Source of the DNA: Clostridia bacterium
GTDB lineage: Bacteria; Bacillota; Clostridia; Monoglobales; Monoglobaceae
Reading direction: 5' to 3'
NCBI GenBank assembly: GCA_017409915.1
Contig: JAFQRU010000150.1
Span: 1 to 13,677, forward strand
Length of the DNA: 13,677 bases
The notes beneath the pieces were generated by a model that was not told the DNA's origin, ran no database searches, and saw only the letters and a program-made list of their open reading frames with translations. Positions 5,458 to 12,303 of this stretch are shown piece by piece (positions within the stretch are counted from its first letter, which is position 1; the number at the start of each line of letters is the position of its first letter). The translations under genes were made by a program, and so were the position numbers.

Positions 5458-7137
5458 ATGTTATCACCGCAAGACATTATGCAGCTAATTCAGAGCCTTA
5501 TCTGGTTATTGGCCGGCGTTGGCGTTTTCATTGTCGGTATGAATTTTATGGGCGATGCTCTTGAAAAAAGTGCCGGTATTGAAATGAAGCGCTTGTTAGA
5601 GCGAATAAGCAATAACAGATTTTCAGGTGTTGGCATTGGTGCAGGCGTTACGGCGATTATTCAAAGTTCATCTGCTACATCCGTAATGGTTATCGGTCTT
5701 GTTAATGCAGGGGTTATGACTCTTATGCAGGCAACACCTATTATTATGGGAGCAAATATCGGAACCACAATTACAGGTATTCTTGTTGCTCTTAAAAATG
5801 ACTATTTCGATATGGCAATGTACATCCTGGCTTTTGCCGGCGTAATGATGGGATTTGCTCAAAAGGAAAAAGTTAAGATTGCCGGCAGTCTTTGCTGCGG
5901 ATTGGGTTTAATCTTTGTGGGACTTAACATTATGAGCAGTGAACAAGCGTTCGGAAATCCTTTGGTCGAAAATATGTTCACTGAAATTTTTAAGGTAATC
6001 GACTTCCCGCTTCTTTTAATATTGGTTGGTGTTATTTTTACAGCACTTATTCAAAGCTCCTCGGCTGCTACCGGTGTTGTTATTACAATGGTTGGTTCGG
6101 GAATTCTTCCTCTTGACCTTGCACTGTTTATTATTCTTGGTGCGAATATCGGCACTTGCGTAACAGCTCTTCTTGCATCTGTCGGTGCAAATGCTAACTC
6201 AAAGAGAGTCGCTCTTATACACTTTACCTTTAATGTTATAGGATCTGCATTATTCGCAGCTATCATCTGGTTGTTCAGAGATCCGATTGTAAATCTTTTA
6301 GTATCTGTATTCCCCGGCGCTGACCCTATGTCCCTCCAAATGAGAGTTTCTCTTTTCCATGTTATCTTTAATGTAACCACCACCATCTTGCTTATCCCGT
6401 TTGTAAAACAACTTGTGGATTATTCCTGCAAGATTATCAAGGACAAGAAAAACGCCGAGGAGACTCTATCTCTCAGATTTGTTGATGACAGACTTGTGTC
6501 TACTCCTCCTATTGCACTTATGCAGGTTAAGAAAGAAATTGACTATATGATGTCTTTGGTTGAGGAAAATACACGCCTTTGTTTTACGGCTATGGATAAT
6601 GGCTCTGCCGAATATAACGACCTTATTTATGAAAACGAAAAGGTAATAGACTTTACCAACGGGGCACTAACTAACTTCTTAATCAAGCTTTCCGCGGCCA
6701 TCGAGGGAAGCGATGAAAAGATTATCGGTTCATATTTCCATGTTTTAAACGACCTTGAGCGTATTGGCGACCACGCCGAGAACTTCCACGAAATCGGTCT
6801 TGAAATGATGAACAAAAACATTTCGTTCTCCGACAACGCTCTTAAAGACATTATGAATATGCGAGACAGCGTTATGAAAATGTTTGCAATTTCCATAGAA
6901 ACATTCGAGACCTTGCATAAAGATAAGCTTTCTGACCTGACAAAGCTTGAAGAAGGCGTTGACAAAATGAAGAAAGAGCTTATCGCAGGCCACTTTGAAA
7001 GACTTGCCGAAGGCAATTGCAGTATTGATGTAAGCCCTTATTATTCATCAGTTGTAACAGGTCTTGAGCGTGTTGCTGACCACCTTGTAAATGTTGGATA
7101 TAGTATCGTTAACCCGACAGGTTCTCAAAAAGGCTAA
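5458..7137 (+). CDS. Na+/phosphate cotransporter family protein with C-terminal PhoU-like domain
   Basis: A 559-residue transporter of the NptA/YjbB type, which couples sodium to inorganic phosphate movement across the cytoplasmic membrane. The membrane part (about 10-325) is an internal duplication: each half carries a QSSSA motif (69-73 and 199-203) followed by GANIGT (98-103 and 228-233), the expected substrate and ion binding repeats. The cytoplasmic tail (about 355-555) is PhoU-like, with its two signature helices ERIGDHAEN (434-442) and ERVADHLVN (537-545). The ATG at 5458 is chosen because AAGGAG at 5445-5450 lies seven bases before it, whereas the earlier in-frame ATG at 5452 is only one base from that site. 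It is transcribed alone and ends at a bidirectional terminator. Whether it imports or exports phosphate cannot be told from sequence. Confidence 0.95.
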   Translation: MLSPQDIMQLIQSLIWLLAGVGVFIVGMNFMGDALEKSAGIEMKRLLERISNNRFSGVGIGAGVTAIIQSSSATSVMVIGLVNAGVMTLMQATPIIMGANIGTTITGILVALKNDYFDMAMYILAFAGVMMGFAQKEKVKIAGSLCCGLGLIFVGLNIMSSEQAFGNPLVENMFTEIFKVIDFPLLLILVGVIFTALIQSSSAATGVVITMVGSGILPLDLALFIILGANIGTCVTALLASVGANANSKRVALIHFTFNVIGSALFAAIIWLFRDPIVNLLVSVFPGADPMSLQMRVSLFHVIFNVTTTILLIPFVKQLVDYSCKIIKDKKNAEETLSLRFVDDRLVSTPPIALMQVKKEIDYMMSLVEENTRLCFTAMDNGSAEYNDLIYENEKVIDFTNGALTNFLIKLSAAIEGSDEKIIGSYFHVLNDLERIGDHAENFHEIGLEMMNKNISFSDNALKDIMNMRDSVMKMFAISIETFETLHKDKLSDLTKLEEGVDKMKKELIAGHFERLAEGNCSIDVSPYYSSVVTGLERVADHLVNVGYSIVNPTGSQKG

Positions 7138-7141
7138 TAAT

Positions 7142-7174
7142 AAAAAGAAGACATCGGCTGATGTCTTCTTTTTT
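7142..7174. terminator. Bidirectional terminator between the Na/Pi transporter and DUF975 genes
   Basis: Stem GAAGACATC (7147-7155) with GATGTCTTC (7160-7168), loop GGCT, flanked by AAAAA on the left and TTTTTT on the right, so it serves both convergent genes. Confidence 0.92.
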
Positions 7175-7186
7175 GTTTCTTGATTT

Positions 7187-7813
7187 TTATTCTTCGGAAG
7201 CAACTTCCTCTACGCTTATAACCTCTATCTGCTTTGGCTTTAAAAGATTATATGCGTTTGCATATGTTGCATTCATATAAGGAAGAACCCAGATAGACGC
7301 TATACCAAAAGTAATTCCGCAAAGAAGTGCCCATCCGAAAAAGGATAAACCTAATATGAAAAGCTCAGCTTTATGACCTTCTGTCATCTTCTTGGATTCA
7401 TTTATACATTCAAGGGCGCTCTTTCCTTTATTCTCAGCAAGAACATACATAGACATTGAATATGCGTAAGATTTTACAATGCCTGGAATAATAAAAAGGA
7501 GTGACCACAGGAATGTAAAGAAACTTGTCAGGAAAGTCACTTTAAAAGCTGACCAAAAATCGTCAAATCCACAGAAAGAATCTTCTGCGACAGGTTTTCC
7601 CCCTGCCACAACATTAAGATAAACTCTTACAAGGCTTAATCCAAATGCAGGTGTAATAATAAAAGTTGAAACAAATCCGCCGAAAGGAATAAATGACAAA
7701 ATGAAGTTTGCCGCAAATGTAAGTACCCCAATTATCAAAGTGATAATAAAAAGAATTCCGATTTTCCCTTTGATTTGTTCTTTTGCCTGTGCCTTTAACT
7801 CTGCTCTGTTCAT
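7187..7813 (-). CDS. DUF975 family integral membrane protein
   Basis: A 208-residue membrane protein with the DUF975 pattern: a polar start (MNRAELKAQAKEQIKGK) followed by about five hydrophobic segments. The loop around residues 65-90 (VAGGKPVAEDSFCGFDDFWSAFK) is typical, as is the central FIIPGIVKSYAYSMSMYVLAENKGKSALECINESKKMTEGHKAELF block (about 107-152), which is the family's most conserved region. It has a short acidic C-terminal tail. No biochemical function is established for this family, which is common in Clostridia and lactic acid bacteria. The ATG at 7813 has a perfect GGAGG (plus-strand CCTCC at 7820-7824). It is monocistronic, with its own promoter, convergent with the Na/Pi transporter and divergent from the sialidase-like gene. 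Confidence 0.9.
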   Translation of the reverse strand: MNRAELKAQAKEQIKGKIGILFIITLIIGVLTFAANFILSFIPFGGFVSTFIITPAFGLSLVRVYLNVVAGGKPVAEDSFCGFDDFWSAFKVTFLTSFFTFLWSLLFIIPGIVKSYAYSMSMYVLAENKGKSALECINESKKMTEGHKAELFILGLSFFGWALLCGITFGIASIWVLPYMNATYANAYNLLKPKQIEVISVEEVASEE

Positions 7814-7849
7814 ATAGAACCTCCTTAGCTAATATTGTATTGCACTTTC

Positions 7850-7878
7850 AATATACTATATTTGCAGAAATATGTCAA
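7850..7878 (-). promoter_or_regulatory. Promoter of the DUF975 gene
   Basis: Leftward, TTGACA (7878-7873), a 17-base spacer and TATATT (7855-7850). A second TTGACA lies ten bases further upstream (7888-7883), making a tandem repeat CTTGACA with 10-base period. Confidence 0.8.
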
Positions 7879-7997
7879 GTTTTGTCAAGAACACCTTATG
7901 ATAAGCCAAAATAATACTATCTCTAACAAATCGCCATAAATATTAGTCTAAAAGACTTAATATAACAAAAGTTGTCTCTTTCTATTATGTTTTCCCG

Positions 7998-8026
7998 TTG
8001 ACACTCTTTTCTTTTTATGTTACACT
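7998..8026 (+). promoter_or_regulatory. Promoter of the sialidase-like gene
   Basis: TTGACA (7998-8003), a 17-base spacer and TACACT (8021-8026) with a TG extension at 8018-8019. The weak -10 suggests help from an activator or another control. Between this and the DUF975 promoter (7879-7997) there is no gene; a small inverted repeat AGTCT/AGACT lies at 7945-7957. Confidence 0.7.
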
Positions 8027-8042
8027 TTTTTCATAACAGAGG

Positions 8043-8065
8043 GGATGCTTCCGCATCCTGCGGAA
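8043..8065 (+). promoter_or_regulatory. Two overlapping, mutually exclusive hairpins in the leader of the sialidase-like gene
   Basis: GGATGC (8043-8048) can pair with GCATCC (8053-8058). Alternatively TTCCGC (8049-8054) can pair with GCGGAA (8060-8065), which reaches into the ribosome binding site AAAGGA. The two stems share bases and cannot form together. Confidence 0.45.
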
Positions 8066-8077
8066 AGGATGAGAAAA

Positions 8078-9157
8078 ATGTTCAGAAAAATTTCAGAAGG
8101 CAATGTTGTTGCAAATCCTTCGTCAGGGAAAACTTATGTAGCGCCCAGAATCGCCGTTCTTCCTGACGGAAAAATCGCAGTTTCCTTCACAGCAGAAACA
8201 AGAATCAACAGCGAAGACTTTATTACAATGATTTCGTACTCCAAAGACGGAGATAACTGGTCAGAAGCAAAAGTTGTCTGGCCTCACTTATTAGATAAAA
8301 AATCCAACTATGCAGGTATCAGAAACACTTTGGACGGAAGATTCTGTATGGGCGGTGTTATGTGGCCTGACTTTGACGGAAACAAAGATTACTGGTCTGA
8401 TGAGATTGGCGGAATGCTTGAAAACAAGCTTATATTCTCTATGTCAGAAGACGGTTATGACTTCCCCGGTCCTATTGAGATTGACCTTCCTTATTACGGC
8501 TCTGCTGAAAACCCCGGCGGTGCTTTTGTTGACGAGGACGGAACAATATATCTCGTTTATGCTCCTTACCGCGCAATCGAGTCCAAGGAAGACACAAAGA
8601 CAAACTGCCTCGTTCTTATGAAGAGCACAGATGGCGGAAAGACTTTTACCCACACAGTATTCGGCGATGTTCCCGCTCCTGCACAGTTCGGAGAAAGCTG
8701 GATTGTTCGTCTTGACAAGGATAAGCATATGGTTGGAACATGGCAGACATCAACAACCGAGAATGCCGATAAATACTTCATGTCATACGACGGTGCAAAA
8801 ACCTTTGAGGGACCTTTTGATATGCCGTTCAACGGTCAGTCAACAGCGCTCGATGCTATCGGCGACGGACGGGTTTTAGTTATCTATAACCTCAGAAATG
8901 TCGACCCTGCCGGCGTTTACCTTGCTCTTGCAAAGCCTGACAAAAACGGCTTTAATATGATTGAAAACCAGTGCATCTGGTCATCTTCGCAAAAAACTTT
9001 CAGCGGAACAAGCGGAGAATTTGACGCATGGACAGACTTTGCTTTCGGCGAGCCTCATGTTAAGATGCTCCCTGACGGCACAATTCTTGCCTGCCTTTGG
9101 TATGAGCAGAACGGAGTTAAGGGTATCCGTTATGTCCGCCTCGCCTTAGAGGACTAA
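8078..9157 (+). CDS. Sialidase/BNR-repeat family protein (putative exo-glycosidase)
   Basis: A 359-residue, soluble protein with the make-up of a six-bladed sialidase-like beta-propeller. There are Asp-box-like motifs at 55-61 (SKDGDNW), 123-129 (SEDGYDF), 183-190 (STDGGKTF) and 236-243 (MSYDGAKTF region). An arginine near the start (VAPRIAVLPDGKI, 22-33) and the closing FGEPHVKMLPDGTILACLWYE block (323-343) match this fold, where the last Tyr/Glu region is often catalytic. No signal peptide is seen, so it should act in the cytoplasm on imported sugars. The classical FRIP motif of GH33 sialidases is not intact, so substrate is uncertain; it could be a related glycosidase or lyase. Start at 8078 is chosen because AAAGGA (8064-8069) lies eight bases before it; ATGs at 8045 and 8069 lie in the leader hairpin or the ribosome site. 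The AraC regulator follows. Confidence 0.8.
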   Translation: MFRKISEGNVVANPSSGKTYVAPRIAVLPDGKIAVSFTAETRINSEDFITMISYSKDGDNWSEAKVVWPHLLDKKSNYAGIRNTLDGRFCMGGVMWPDFDGNKDYWSDEIGGMLENKLIFSMSEDGYDFPGPIEIDLPYYGSAENPGGAFVDEDGTIYLVYAPYRAIESKEDTKTNCLVLMKSTDGGKTFTHTVFGDVPAPAQFGESWIVRLDKDKHMVGTWQTSTTENADKYFMSYDGAKTFEGPFDMPFNGQSTALDAIGDGRVLVIYNLRNVDPAGVYLALAKPDKNGFNMIENQCIWSSSQKTFSGTSGEFDAWTDFAFGEPHVKMLPDGTILACLWYEQNGVKGIRYVRLALED

Positions 9158-9168
9158 TATAAAAAAAC

Positions 9169-9198
9169 AAAGAGGGAACGACAGCGTTCCCTCTTTTT
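9169..9198 (+). terminator. Terminator of the sialidase-like gene
   Basis: Perfect 12-bp stem AAAGAGGGAACG (9169-9180) with CGTTCCCTCTTT (9185-9196), loop ACAG, followed by more T residues. It separates this gene from the AraC regulator, so the two are not one simple operon. Confidence 0.92.
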
Positions 9199-9220
9199 GT
9201 TTTGCCAAAATCATTTGCCC

Positions 9221-9249
9221 TTGCACCGAAACAGAAAATAGTGTATAAT
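9221..9249 (+). promoter_or_regulatory. Promoter of the AraC-family regulator
   Basis: TTGCAC (9221-9226), a 17-base spacer and TATAAT (9244-9249). The transcript would begin near 9256, right at the strong AGGGAGGG ribosome binding site. Confidence 0.8.
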
Positions 9250-9270
9250 AAACAAAAGGGAGGGAATTGT

Positions 9271-10158
9271 ATGAATATTGATATGCTAAGCCAACAGCGA
9301 ATCAGTTTTGATATTGAAAATGTTCATATTTCCGTTTCCTTTGACGGAGGCTTTTTTAATCTTGATAAAACCGAATCCGCTATTCACAATCACAGCGGAT
9401 ACGAATTCCATCTTTGTATGGAGGGAACTTCCACAATCAAAGGAGAAGCCGAGGTCTTTTCTATGAATCAGGGAGAGGCATATCTCGTTCCTCCGGGAAT
9501 TCTCCATCGCAGCGTTTCAGATAAAAGGCAGTCTGTCACATCCAGCTTCTGTTTCTCTTTCAGGGAAACAGAAAATCACAGCGAGTCCAATATGTATCTC
9601 GTTTTTCGTAGCGCTCTGGACCAAATTAAAAGCATCCATAAACTTTCAAAGGGTGAGAGCTATCTTCTCGAGCTTAAAAAAATCATCTCGGAGTTTTATT
9701 TAAACTCTCCCTTGGGGGCAGTTAAAATCAAGCACTCCTTTCTTCTGCTGATTATGAGCATTTTAGAGGAACTGACTATTAAATCAGAAGAAATGAAAAT
9801 ATCCGCTCCTGAAACCTTTGGCAGCAGCGCCGAGAAAAATCTCAGAAGAATTGTCATTGAGGAGTATATGAATACCCATTATCATAAAAATATATCTTTA
9901 AAAGAACTATCTAATGTTCTGTATTTAAGCACCAAGCAAACCGCCCGTGTTTTTATGAGCGAATTTGGTATGAATTTTAAAAGTTATATTTCAAAGTACA
10001 GAATTACCATAGCTGCCCATCTTTTAAAATCTACCGAGGATGACATTCAAAGCATTGCCAAATATGTGGGATACGAAAGCTACAACGGATTTTATACATC
10101 TTTTAAAGAGCATACAGGCTACACCCCAAGAGAATACCGCAAAAAATATAAAAACTAA
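9271..10158 (+). CDS. AraC-family transcriptional regulator with N-terminal cupin domain
   Basis: A 295-residue regulator. Residues 35-85 form an AraC-type cupin (HNHSGYEFHLCMEGTSTI, then GEAYLVPPGILHRS), which in this family usually binds a sugar or similar effector. Residues 190-292 are the double helix-turn-helix DNA-binding domain: SLKELSNVLYLSTKQTARVFMSEFG (209-233) and IQSIAKYVGYESYNGFYTSFKEHTGYTPREYR (259-290), both close to family consensus. The ATG at 9271 is chosen for its AGGGAGGG site and for the fit with the promoter at 9221-9249; an upstream in-frame ATG at 9202 lies inside the preceding terminator/promoter region. Position just after the sialidase-like gene suggests that it controls this gene and perhaps the GH39-like locus, by inference only. 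A strong terminator follows. Confidence 0.95.
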   Translation: MNIDMLSQQRISFDIENVHISVSFDGGFFNLDKTESAIHNHSGYEFHLCMEGTSTIKGEAEVFSMNQGEAYLVPPGILHRSVSDKRQSVTSSFCFSFRETENHSESNMYLVFRSALDQIKSIHKLSKGESYLLELKKIISEFYLNSPLGAVKIKHSFLLLIMSILEELTIKSEEMKISAPETFGSSAEKNLRRIVIEEYMNTHYHKNISLKELSNVLYLSTKQTARVFMSEFGMNFKSYISKYRITIAAHLLKSTEDDIQSIAKYVGYESYNGFYTSFKEHTGYTPREYRKKYKN

Positions 10159-10189
10159 AACACCGCATACGATATATGCGGTGTTTTTA
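10158..10189 (+). terminator. Terminator of the AraC-family gene
   Basis: Perfect 9-bp stem CACCGCATA (10161-10169) with TATGCGGTG (10175-10183), loop CGATA, followed by TTTTT. Confidence 0.92.
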
Positions 10190-10239
10190 TGTTTAAAATT
10201 CCTCTGCTGAGTCAAAGATAAATAAGAGGAGTTGATATT

Positions 10240-10785
10240 TTGAAAAGGATTAAGCTTTCTCTTGCACAAATTCTTTGGCTCTCCGCCGGAATTATCCATT
10301 TTTGCGGGGCTATTCTTACTCTTACTCACGGAGACGCCCTTACGGATATTATCTTTTCCCTGGGGCTTATTATGTTTTTTGCAGGGCTTGTAAATATTCT
10401 TATATATTACTCAAAAGGTAGGGAAATGTTTGGTTCCCGTTGGCTTTTTGCCGATGGTCTTACAACCGCTCTTCTCTCTCTTTACCCCCTTTTCAGTCAG
10501 GGGATAAGCGACGAGACTCTTCCTCTTTTCTTTGGCTCATGGGAGCTGTTTTCGGGGGTTTTAAAGACCATTGACTCCCAAAAACTCAAAAAGGAAAGCA
10601 TAAAATTTTATAAGGGTTTTTCCCTGGTTGGTGGCATTGAGCTTATTTCAGGCGCCCTCTCTATGATAAGGCCCTTAGACGATTTTTTAGGGAGCAAAAC
10701 AGTTGTTGCCATCGTCTTATTTGTTCAAGGCTTTGGCGTTATCTTAAAAACCCTTATGTATAAAGAACTAATAAACAAAAATTAA
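10240..10785 (+). CDS. HdeD/DUF308 family membrane protein
   Basis: A 181-residue protein that is mostly hydrophobic, with about six membrane segments arranged as repeated pairs (LWLSAGIIHFCGAILTL; IIFSLGLIMFFAGLVNILIYY; FADGLTTALLSLYPLF; LFFGSWELFSGVLKTI; FSLVGGIELISGALSMI; VAIVLFVQGFGVILKTL). Each repeat has a glycine in its middle, as in HdeD, a protein linked to acid resistance in E. coli; in Clostridia the role is unknown. It starts with TTG at 10240, supported by AAGAGGAG (10224-10231) eight bases before it; no in-frame ATG fits as well. I see no clear promoter in the 50 bases between the preceding terminator and this gene, so it may depend on read-through or a weak promoter. The following terminator overlaps its stop codon. 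Confidence 0.78.
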   Translation: MKRIKLSLAQILWLSAGIIHFCGAILTLTHGDALTDIIFSLGLIMFFAGLVNILIYYSKGREMFGSRWLFADGLTTALLSLYPLFSQGISDETLPLFFGSWELFSGVLKTIDSQKLKKESIKFYKGFSLVGGIELISGALSMIRPLDDFLGSKTVVAIVLFVQGFGVILKTLMYKELINKN

Positions 10786-10816
10786 AGCCGTATCTTTTAG
10801 ATACGGCTTTATTATT
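10784..10816. terminator. Bidirectional terminator between the HdeD-like and DUF4282 genes
   Basis: Perfect 12-bp stem AAAGCCGTATCT (10784-10795) with AGATACGGCTTT (10799-10810) and a 3-base loop. It overlaps the stop codon of the HdeD-like gene. T-rich tracts follow on both strands. Confidence 0.9.
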
Positions 10817-11279
10817 ACGCTTCTACTTTTTCTTCTACTACTGCTTCTTCTGCTGCTTTTTCTTCTTTCTTAGGAGCAGGAATCTTATTATTTATTTCCA
10901 TTGTATTCTTAACGAGCAAAATAAACATCATAAGAGATTCGTATGTAAGGCGAAGAGCAATTGGGCCTAATACCATAACCAAGAGGCCGATGAGAGCTGT
11001 GCTGGATTTTTCAGTTCCATAATATCCCCAGATTTCTGTATAGCCAAAAATCAGGAAGAAACCTGTGCAAACGCAGAAAATTGTTGCAAGAACATAGATA
11101 AACTTCAAGATTGATTCAAGATAGAGCTTCTTAAAGTGAAAAACATCGTGAAATTTCTGCAAAACAGGGTGTGAAAAATTGCCGTCGTTCTTCTTTGGCA
11201 TAACAAAAACATAAGCTAAAATTGTTAAAATAATAGCTGCCATAATGCCGAGAATAAAAGATACTTCGTAATTATACAT
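10815..11279 (-). CDS. DUF4282-like membrane protein
   Basis: A 154-residue protein with three membrane segments: about 6-27, 60-80 and 93-120. The central part, FHDVFHFKKLYLESILKFIYVLATIFCVCTGFFLIFG, and the end of the third segment, GPIALRLTYESLMMFILLVKNTMEINNKI, match the DUF4282 pattern, in which Arg/Tyr-Glu residues and a final N-x-x-EI are conserved. The last 20 residues are a Lys/Glu/Ala-rich tail of low complexity. DUF4282 proteins have no known function. The ATG at 11279 has GGGAGG (plus-strand CCTCCC at 11290-11295) at normal spacing. The gene is monocistronic, with promoter and terminator both visible. Confidence 0.78.
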   Translation of the reverse strand: MYNYEVSFILGIMAAIILTILAYVFVMPKKNDGNFSHPVLQKFHDVFHFKKLYLESILKFIYVLATIFCVCTGFFLIFGYTEIWGYYGTEKSSTALIGLLVMVLGPIALRLTYESLMMFILLVKNTMEINNKIPAPKKEEKAAEEAVVEEKVEA

Positions 11280-11311
11280 AAGGTTTTACCTCCCTTTCTT
11301 TTGTCTATTTT

Positions 11312-11340
11312 ATTTTAACATACCAAAAATTAAAAGTAAA
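11312..11340 (-). promoter_or_regulatory. Promoter of the DUF4282-like gene
   Basis: Leftward, TTTACT (11340-11335), a 17-base spacer and TAAAAT (11317-11312) with a TG extension one base upstream of the -10. Confidence 0.7.
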
Positions 11341-11363
11341 GAATTATTTGACATTTTTCAACT

Positions 11364-11387
11364 AAAAAAGCACCCGAAGGGTGCTTT
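11364..11387 (-). terminator. Terminator of the pyridoxamine kinase gene
   Basis: On the minus strand the stem AAGCACC/GGTGCTT closes on C-TTCG-G, the very stable UUCG tetraloop, and is followed by TTTTTT. The tetraloop and T-run both fit termination of leftward transcription just after the stop at 11391. Confidence 0.9.
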
Positions 11388-11390
11388 CTT

Positions 11391-12221
11391 TTATTTTAAA
11401 CTATTTATTAATTTCTCAAGCTGAGGCTCAAATGCCGCGCCGTACCAATGATTGTCTTCCTTGGCAGTGGCTTTTATACATTCAACCGTATAATCTGCCG
11501 CGATTTTTGCAGCGTTATAAGCATCTTTTCCTCTTACCAAAGCACCAACGAAAGCAGAGGCATAAATATCCCCTGTGCCATGGCAACTGTTAGGGAGCTT
11601 TTCGTGTTCATAATAGGAATATTCACCATTTTCAAGGACAACAACACCTGTCTTGCCCTCCTGATAGGAAACACCTGTTAATATAACATTCTTACAACCT
11701 ATTTTGAGAAGGCCATTTAAGAGAGCGTCAATATATTCTCTGTCATAGGTCTCCTTAAATTCTTCGCCTGTTAAGAAACAAGCCTCTGTAATATTTGGCA
11801 CAACATAGTCGGCAGCCGCACAGAGCTTTTTCATTGCCTCAACATAAGCTTCATCAAAGCCAGGATAAAGCTTTCCGTTATCCGCCATAGCAGGGTCAAC
11901 AACCTTAACTCCGTCATCTGTTAAAGTCTCGGCAAAAATATCGCATATGTATTCAATCTGCTTTTCGCTTCCGAGGTAGCCTGTATAGATTGCAGAAAAT
12001 TTAATCCCCTCGGAAACCCAATGGTCCTTGATTTTTGGAATATCGTCCGTTAAATCCCTGAAAGTATATCCTTTAAAGCCTGCTGTATGAGTTGACAAAA
12101 CAGCAGACGGGAGTATAGCCGTTTCAATTCCGCAAGCTGATAAAATAGGAAGCGCAACAGTTAACGAGCACTGCCCCACGCAGGAAATATCCTGAATTGT
12201 AAGTATCTTTTTGTAATCCAT
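11391..12221 (-). CDS. Pyridoxamine kinase (PdxK/PdxY-type, ribokinase superfamily)
   Basis: This enzyme phosphorylates pyridoxal, pyridoxine or pyridoxamine with ATP in the cytoplasm for vitamin B6 salvage. The 276-residue product has the family's opening, ILTIQDISCVGQCSLTVALPILSACG (6-31), then LPSAVLSTHTAGF (37-49), YTGYLGS (79-85), VDPAMADNGKLY (108-119), PNITEACFLTG (142-152) and the catalytic GTGD anion-hole motif (215-218). A hydroxymethylpyrimidine kinase is the nearest alternative, but QDISCVGQCS favours pyridoxamine kinase. The ATG at 12221 is preferred: it starts at the conserved region and has AGAAGAG six bases upstream; an ATG at 12227 is almost as good. A TTG at 12272 has no well-placed ribosome site. 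The GH39-like gene ends 83 bases upstream with no terminator between, so cotranscription is likely. Confidence 0.93.
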   Translation of the reverse strand: MDYKKILTIQDISCVGQCSLTVALPILSACGIETAILPSAVLSTHTAGFKGYTFRDLTDDIPKIKDHWVSEGIKFSAIYTGYLGSEKQIEYICDIFAETLTDDGVKVVDPAMADNGKLYPGFDEAYVEAMKKLCAAADYVVPNITEACFLTGEEFKETYDREYIDALLNGLLKIGCKNVILTGVSYQEGKTGVVVLENGEYSYYEHEKLPNSCHGTGDIYASAFVGALVRGKDAYNAAKIAADYTVECIKATAKEDNHWYGAAFEPQLEKLINSLK

Positions 12222-12303
12222 TCTCATCTCTTCTTTCTCTTTTAAAATTTCCTTCAAGGGTATATTCGACAACTTTTTCGCAAATCCTTTTTAAATGAAA
12301 ATT

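Noticed and set aside
6051..7016. Minus-strand open frames opposite the Na/Pi transporter
   Set aside because: Antisense shadows of a clear gene, without family features.
8045..8077. Start of the sialidase-like protein at the ATG at 8045
   Set aside because: No ribosome binding site at proper distance, and this segment forms the leader hairpins; 8078 has AAAGGA at eight bases.
9202..9270. Longer N-terminus of the AraC regulator from 9202
   Set aside because: This stretch holds the promoter, and the strong AGGGAGGG site precedes 9271.
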